Of a DNA stretch of 64,000 nt, positions 57,218 to 64,000 are shown piece by piece. This DNA is from Rhipicephalus microplus (taxonomy: Eukaryota; Arthropoda; Arachnida; Ixodida; Ixodidae), in assembly GCF_043290135.1 (NCBI RefSeq), contig NC_134704.1, positions 16,392,001 to 16,456,000 on the forward strand. The letters run 5' to 3'. The translations under genes were made by a program, and so were the position numbers. Under the pieces are notes generated by a model, which did not search any database, was not told where the DNA came from, and worked only from the letters and a program-made list of their open reading frames with translations. Each line of letters starts with the position of its first letter. The first letter of the stretch is position 1.

Positions 57218-57742
57218 AGTAGTGTACTTTTTTTCGGCAGCAATGGTGACCACCCACCATGGAGTCCAACCAGGGGACGCTGAAGCACTTTATAGCATAA
57301 GGCTGCAGACGCCAGCCGTACCTTGCCACTATAACCAAATATAACTACTCAAGGTTGAGTAATTACACAAGGTTAACCCTTGCCGCCAGGAAAAATCGGA
57401 AGTAAATGGAAGAGAGAAGAAGACAGGACAGATTTAAAGACGAGAAAAGACTAAGATATAGGAAGAGAGAGATAGGAAAAGGCGACTGCCGATTTCCCCT
57501 GGGTGGGTCAGCCCAGGGGTGCCGTCTACGTGAAGCCGGGGCCAAAGGGGTGTGTTGCCTCTGCCGGGGGGCCATAAAGGTCCAATCACCCAGCATTGGC
57601 TCAACCCCCAGGATCCCCTTTTTCCCGGACACGGCAAAGCCACGCACGGCTAGGCGTGGGAGGGAGTAGAAACTCCCCCGTTAGCTCGGGTCCGTGGTGT
57701 CGCTACACACCAAACGCCTACTTGCGCAGGCGCCCCTGCGGG

Positions 57743-57754
57743 GGATCAAAGTAT
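57743..57754. repeat. Target-site duplication of element 2, right copy
   Basis: GGATCAAAGTAT, matching 51882-51893; marks the 5' end of element 2. Confidence 0.92.
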
Positions 57755-59021
57755 ACCAAATATGCTGCTATTGCGATCAGTGAAATGACAGCATCATACA
57801 AAGCAAGTTAAATAACTGACCGGCTCACATACATCTTTGAGTGTGAGCAACACATCGGTCAATTGTTGACCAGTTTATGGCTTCTTATGATTAAAAATTA
57901 TACGTTTACAGTGTTGTTAGAGCATTAATCACAGGTTTGCACTTTAGGTATTCAATAACAGAAAACAATACTACATATCAAGCTAACATTATGATGCGTA
58001 CCGAACTGACACTTTCTGCTTCAGTTTCATAGGTGATGGCTAGTCAAACAATCTTCATTGTATCTTTTAAATAAACTCGATAGAAAGAAAGCTTATGTCG
58101 CAAGATTCTGCGCCATAAATGGTGCATTTAAACATCGCCAAAACAAAAAAGTAACATTTCGAAAGAAGAAATGATTTAATGAAATGCAGATTCCTAGGTA
58201 AACTCAAGAATAATAAAGGATTGCAGACTCCTATGTACACTATTTCTACTAATTGCTTTATTCCGTAGAATCTTATGGTCTTCATATCTTTAAGCTACAT
58301 GCATGTCCGACTTTTCAACAATGCTGCTTCTGTTAGACAGCTACGTTGCATGAAAACTTTCTGCTACCAGAATCTCGAAGAGTTTCGGCTGTTACCAGGC
58401 ACTGGAGTATGTGCTAAAATAATAAAAAAAAGCGAAGACGCAGGTTGTGAAACTTAAGTTTGTAGGAATTAACGAGTTGCCTTTACACTACACGTAGCAC
58501 TTGCAATAGCTTCAAACCGCGCATTTGGTCTAAAAGCGACTATGGTGAACTCTGCCCTCGTCTCTGCTGCACGGTTTTGAAGTGACGGGATGCAGTACAC
58601 ATGTTCTTCCTAACGACGGACGGGGACGCATTCCGGCGCGCGACCTAATTCTTTGCGAACCTCACGGGCGTCCCCAATTTCACGCTCGGCTATGCGTTTG
58701 CGGGAGGACTCCGAGGCCGGTATATCCCAATGCTATTATTTTTGATGGCACGTCTTCCTATATGCGTGTTACTTGGCCCCCGATTGCGCCATCGACTATA
58801 CCCCATTTGTGCTCTTATCGTCTGTTCCCTCGAAGACTAATCTAAAATGAATGAACCTGCCCAGATTATCCCTTGCTTTCATTCTATTTTTATTGTATTC
58901 GTGCAAATTATTCGTGTAATGTATCCGTGCATACTAGATGGCGTATCAACTTCCACCAGCAGTCCTTCACAAGTAAAAAACAAACAAACAATTGTATCGG
59001 GCCAGTTGGTATGAATTCATT
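57755..59021. other. Gene-poor stretch
   Basis: No supported gene; AT-rich with short frames. Confidence 0.5.
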
Positions 59022-59097
59022 TTGGTAGGAAGCGCAGCCACTATTACACAGAGTTGTGTTGTGTGTTCTGTGTAATAGTGGCTGTGCTTGCTACCAA
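59022..59097. repeat. Hairpin with 31-nt arms
   Basis: Left arm 59022-59052 and right arm 59067-59097 are reverse complements with two mismatches around a 14-nt GT-rich loop (59053-59066). TTGGTAGGAAGCGCAGCC opens the left arm. The size and near-perfect pairing resemble a small fold-back element or a short-hairpin precursor; no family is recognised. Confidence 0.88.
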
Positions 59098-59696
59098 GAT
59101 AAAAAACTGGAAAACAAACTAAGACTTTGAAGAAGGTGAGGAAATATTAGGGGCTCGCATTTATTGCGTCACGAGATGTGTCCTTATACTGCTCAGGCGC
59201 TGCTCAGTGGAACAAAATTACGACGCACACTGCACCGTTACTTGCTGTGGCCTCCGAAACACGCCGACAGAGATTTCAATACTCTCGGAGTCCATGGGCT
59301 CCATGGATTGTGGTACGAACTGCCAAGCTCTTAGTGCTTAGTTTGTTCTTCAAAACAATCATTGAAAAGGAGTTGAGTGTCACACAGCATGCCAAAGTAA
59401 CAGCAATGCGAATCCAGTGAAGAACCTTTCACTTGGCTTTCAATGCAAGTACAGGTCCCTACGGTGGAAATTTGCCTCTCCTTATGCGGTACATAATCTA
59501 TTACTACTTTTAAAAGACGTGCAATATTTTTTGGTTTGCTGTTGAATAGCGTTACATTGATGTAACCTGCACCTCTTATACGCGTCACAATGCTGGAGGG
59601 TCTTTCGAGCATATCGTTTCTCGTTTCGCAAAAAAAAAGTTAAATGCATGTGTCCCAAATATTCACCTGCAAGTTTGGGGAACGAATTTGTTTCGT
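59098..59696. other. Gene-poor stretch
   Basis: No supported gene. Confidence 0.5.
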
Positions 59697-59765
59697 CTGA
59701 GAATGAATGAATGAATGAATGAATGAATGAATGAACTTTATTTGAAGTCCGGCAGTTTCTTTCGT
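59697..59765 (-). repeat. (CATT)n tract, probable retroelement 3' tail
   Basis: On the minus strand CTTCAAATAAAGTT is followed by tandem CATT repeats (59701-59737). AATAAAGTT plus a simple tail is a common LINE/SINE 3' end. The upstream body is not recognised. Confidence 0.55.
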
Positions 59766-62700
59766 CTTCAAGATTATGAACTTTCAACCCTTTGTATTCC
59801 AATGTCCTCATATGTAAACAAAACATATCAACAAATTCTGATTAAGCTTTGCTTGAAATGCTTGAAGATCTTGGCTTAAAACATATTTGAAGGTTTTACA
59901 CTGCGCAGGATTATCGTGGGCAATAACCCGCGCAGGAGTAATTTCACCGTTTAAAATCGATTTTAAGACAAGCCATTGGCCAGCTCAATTATGATTCATT
60001 AATGTTCTCTGTCCACATATGTGGACAACGGATACAAAAGGTTCGGTTTGTTATATTTGAAGGTGAACTGCCAATAACTGGGGAATCCGAATCCGCTTTT
60101 CTATAGTTAAAATAGTCAAAGTGCCTGCCAGCAGTCACGAACATACTATGACATGATTAGCTGATATTCGACCGTAAGTCCCGCTGTACTATACATGCTT
60201 TTCAACAGTCGGGGTCTTACGTACCTTATGTAAGGGCTTTTGAAACGTTAGTACCGCATATTTAAATGCACGTACAAGAAGGGAATTAATATCGTTCATC
60301 GCCTTTTGCAAAAACTTGGGCGAACGTTACGCTCTTTTTCATTAAAAGTTTCAGTTATGTTAACTTACCAAGAGGAAAACGCAGAGTGAGAGCGGTCGTT
60401 GCCTCGAAATCACGAGTAAAAAAGTTTCCAAGCTCACAAAAGGTCGGCATTAGTCAAGGGAAACAAGACACTTCGGTAATGAATGTGAAATTGGTGGCGC
60501 ACTTGATGCCTCAGTGAACTGAAAAATATGAACTCGCGTAAGGAATTGATCAAATGGTAAAAGAACAAAAAAGAGACGCAAGAACAATCTATCCAGGTTT
60601 TGTTGCCGAGAAAAGCGAGCTTTGAAAAAGTTCGCTGTCGCAGGCGGCGGAGATGTGAACGCGCGGTGACCTTGGCGGGGAACCTGCAGGCATTTATTTA
60701 ACGACTTTGAAATGTCACGCGGTGACTCGGGTGCTTGAAACACGATGCGAATTTTTACGACCGCCGAAAATAAAACAGATGCGTCAGATAGCAATAACTC
60801 TCTTACCATATTGATCACATCTCAAAGACAATGATGCCAAGGAAAATGCTTTCCTTGATAGTCTGTTAGATCTCGTTAATGTTGTGTCTAACGAAGAAAC
60901 ACGAGCCGTCAAATGTACACTTCTTTTCTTCCTTACAATGCTAGCAAGGTAGAGCTGCAACAGTTTTAGCGAGGCAGTGAATGTACCAAAGAGTGGAGAA
61001 CAGAAAGAAGACTAAGGAGCAGCAAATATAATCCAGGTAAGGTTGACTATATATATACAACAGCTTTTTGGCAACGGCTTTTCGAGCGCTTTGCTAAGAC
61101 AACACGGTGGTGGCACCTATCCGTCGCCTTGCGTTCTACTCCTTATAACCTCTGAGACGGGCGCACACTGCCGTCTCAAAGCCACGCGATCCGTTTTCCA
61201 AGAGAACTGCCAAATGGCACTCATGTCTCCCGTGTGACGTGACTTGATGCCGTTCGCCTCCACTGAGCGCTCGAGGCACTCTAACGCAGCGCCTCCAGAA
61301 TATCATTCACCAATTTTCTCGTGCAGAACATCAAATAAATGTTTCGTTCACTCTCTACACACGCAAGGCTATCGTCTTTCGACGACATTTGCAGATTAAC
61401 ATGCAGATACGGGGTCAATTTTTTGCGATGGGAGCCGCTTGTTTTTCAGTCGTTTTTATTCTGTCGCTTCCTCGCATGGTCCCCACCTGTGAGGAGAAGA
61501 AGCCCCAAAGATTGTTCGTATTTCATTTTCTCCTAATGTCGGATAAGAAAACTGGTACCCTTTCTTCCGGTTATTTGCCACTTTCCCCTCGTTAATATCT
61601 CTCTTTCTTTCACTCAAGAAAATAATACCAGTAACGTGGCAGACCATGCGCATGTAATGAATGATGCAATTAGGTCGCGCGACAGTAATAATTTCATGTT
61701 TTATGCCGTCTGAGTCCAGGGAATCCGAGCCGCCACCTGAAGCCCCCAAGACGAAACTGCTGGCCCACTGTGTGGAATAAAGTCTTATATCTCTCTTAGT
61801 TTTAGTTGTCAGTATGAACAAAATGGCTGATAACATGCATTCGCGCTGCCCATGTATGTAAGAAAGCCTGTGCCACGCAGTTTGCACTAATGTCACTTAA
61901 AAGCATTGCTTACAGCCAACGGGTAAATGAATTAATACATGTGAAGCGAGGATGTTATTAGGAGGCACGCACAATGGGGGAAGTTAAATGACGTGAAAGT
62001 TGCCTTGAATCATCGTATGTCACAGAAAAAACATCTGTAGCGGCAATTCCCGGGTGATAGGAAGCTGATACATACATTTTAATTCTAAGTAACTTACAAC
62101 GAGGCACATACAAAAAGAATATGAAAGCCACATGAGTGTTTCAACTATATGCTTCGTGCTAGAACAGCGACTACGCAAGCCTTCGTCACAGAATGGCTGC
62201 AGTCTTCGTGTAAATCGGCCTCCCAATCAAGCTCTTCTAAAAGCTCCCGCTGCTGCCAAAGACATGCTTAGTTCGTGCTGTTCGCCAAGCCCTTACGTTC
62301 GTGCTCTTGAGAAAAAAAGAAAACGCTGACGCCTTTTACTTTCTTTTGGTTCTCATTCGCCACCCGAAGAGGTGATTCAGCCAGCCGTAAAGTCTATCTC
62401 GCGTTGAAGTGATCTCGTTTGCATCACATTAGCTTTACCCTAACGCTTTGATGGTGCGACAGAACTGTGGTCATCAGGGCGAAGTTGATCCCGTGATGAA
62501 AATGAAAAAACGTACGCGAATGCAAGAATTGTGAAGAAGACATTGGGCAAGAAAAAACAACGAATCAGACAAAAAAGTATTGTGGACTTTGCTATAGATG
62601 GGTTGCACGTACGTCAGATCCGGGAACGAAAGGACCGAGAATCACCATGTTTGTCAACATGTGCAGCTGCCTGCAAACGTAGTCGGGAGCTTTGCAGCGG

Positions 62701-63329
62701 CGAGATCTGGTCTTCAGTCGCACTACCGGCTTCACCGTGAATATTTATGCTATTTTTGAAGGCACGACGAGAAGTGGAACTTTTTTTTTAAAGACAAGGC
62801 ACATCCACGCGTTAGAATGTTTAGTTTTCCCGCGATTATCACGAATCTGCGCGCGCGAACAAGGATGCATCTGAAAATTGCCGTATTGCTTTGCTGGCGC
62901 GCTTTAACCGTGAAAACTAACCGTGTCTGCAGTCATTACAAGTAAGGGTATTTTCGAGTTATGTCCTGGTTTTTACCACGCTTACTGACGTGATCGCAAC
63001 GCTTCTTGAGAATGCTACCTAGCTTATCAGCGATGTAGACTACTTTTCGCCTTCTAATAATCGCGCTGCCTGTTATATGAGGACTAACGGTGCAACATAT
63101 GGGAACGTGTCTTCTTTCATAGGACAACCCACAAATTGAATGGACGACTCGAACTGGGCATCTAGCCCACTGCTGGGCCACGGACATTATGACTGGATTA
63201 CTGCCACAGTGTTCCATGATGCGTTCTCACCGCTCTAAATATTGAGAGACGAACATGCTGAACGCAGTCGCAGTGGGCCCGCCGGCCATGGATTATGGAA
63301 CATCTCTCGAACTGCCTGACACAGACGCT
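59766..63329. other. Gene-poor stretch of about 3.5 kb
   Basis: No supported gene. Frames at 60450-60818 and 61456-61896 (minus) lack domains and lie in ordinary composition. Confidence 0.5.
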
Positions 63330-63620
63330 GAACGAGAGCGGGATGAACCAGAAGCAGTAGATCCCGTCGAAGCCCATACGTCTTGTGATAGACGAAGTTT
63401 TATTCGACCGCAATAAGAAAGCGTCGTAACTGACCTCGCTTAGAACGACGACACGCTGTGACGGAACCAGCTTAGCTGCCATGCTCTTCATCCAGCCGCT
63501 GATGAAGTGGTTGGGGCCGTCCAGCAACTTCTAGACTTCATTTATCGCAGCGTGACATGACTTGTCGAAAGCACCAAATAGTTCACGATGCCGCCGTGTA
63601 TCACGGAAGGCAGCAGACCG
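63330..63620 (-). pseudogene. Degenerate coding-like segment, function unknown
   Basis: A minus-strand frame reads FRDTRRHRELFGAFDKSC, an in-frame TAG at 63531-63533, then LLDGPNHFISGWMKSMAAKL, VVVLSEVSYDAFLLR and RMGFDGIYCFW. The protein-like composition on both sides of a single stop suggests a decayed exon. GFDGI recalls the GH18 chitinase motif, but the acidic residues that define GH18 are absent, so no family is assigned. Confidence 0.3.
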
Positions 63621-64000
63621 ACGTAGAACCTTCACCGATGCGCAGTTCGTACTGACCGATGCGATCGCACATTTCAATTTTTGCTCGGTAACGTAGACGA
63701 GTCGATCCCAAAAGCTATTCTAAGTATGACGGGAACAGTGCGTAACCGTTTTCGATTTTTTTTCGTCGTATTGCGCGAGTGACGCCGACAAGCTCCGACG
63801 CGGCGGTAAGCTACACGCGCAGCCTAACCCTACTCAACGTTGACAAACATAGCGGCCGCTCACTTTGCTAACCGGAAATGACGTCACGAGAAACCCATGC
63901 ATATAGTGATAATTATTATCCATGCTGTTTCACTGGCGTGCAAACCAAGGAAGTGTGTAGCATGGGCAAGCCAGCGATTCCCTTGGCAGTCACCCGCATG
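63621..64000. other. Window end, no supported gene
   Basis: Moderately GC-rich; a TGACGTCA palindrome lies at 63879-63886. Confidence 0.5.

Larger units (their letters stand above)
51894..57742 (-). mobile_element. Full-length I-type non-LTR retrotransposon (element 2)
   Basis: A 5.85-kb LINE on the minus strand, bounded by a perfect 12-bp target duplication. Parts: a GC-rich 5' UTR (about 57218-57742, starting CCCGCAGGGGCGCC), ORF1 (frameshifted), a 63-bp gap, an intact ORF2, a ~350-bp 3' UTR and a (CATCAT)n-like tail. It shares domain order with element 1 but differs throughout in sequence, in the ORF1-ORF2 junction and in its tail, so it is a separate family. Confidence 0.95.

Noticed and set aside
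63330..63420. GH18 chitinase assignment from GFDGI
   Set aside because: The DxxDxDxE active-site pattern is missing; five shared residues are not enough.

Overview
The window reads as nuclear DNA from an ixodid (hard) tick. It carries nine copies of a tRNA-derived SINE that matches the Ruka family described from ixodid ticks. It also has RNase H-bearing I-type LINEs, RTE-type fragments ending in (GATGAT)n, long simple-sequence tracts, and one neprilysin-like (peptidase family M13) gene, a family known to be expanded in ticks. There is no bacterial-style gene organisation, and no rRNA gene, canonical tRNA gene or CRISPR array is visible. The species cannot be fixed from sequence alone; a metastriate tick such as Rhipicephalus is a reasonable guess from the SINE.

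Layout. 1-13.9 kb: gene-poor DNA with a long GATA/GACA microsatellite, two Ruka fragments, and three copies of a dispersed repeat containing a degenerate GGACGCAT-type minisatellite. 13.9-21.5 kb: an intronless M13 gene on the minus strand, with a full-length I-type LINE (element 1, both ORFs open) inserted immediately 5' of its start codon. 21.5-51.9 kb: gene desert with SINEs, a 166-bp MITE with 8-bp target duplications, an RTE fragment, a second LINE 3' fragment, fold-back hairpins and microsatellites. 51.9-57.75 kb: a second full-length I-type LINE (element 2) with a perfect 12-bp target-site duplication; its RT ORF is open but ORF1 is broken by one frameshift. 57.75-64 kb: gene-poor DNA with a strong 31-nt-arm hairpin and a degenerate coding-like segment near the end.

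Function. The only host gene supported with confidence is the M13 homologue. It keeps the family's N-terminal membrane anchor and terminal cysteine framework but has no HExxH zinc motif, so it is probably a pseudoenzyme or a decaying copy. The in-frame N-terminal extension with a run of Asn is the translated tail of element 1 and should not be annotated as protein. The two LINEs encode the machinery for target-primed reverse transcription (APE endonuclease, reverse transcriptase, RNase H, plus a CCHC Gag-like ORF1). Such machinery could mobilise the SINEs, although this window does not show which LINE partners which SINE. I found no new defence or metabolic system here. The most informative structure is the LINE insertion that separates the M13 coding region from its likely promoter.
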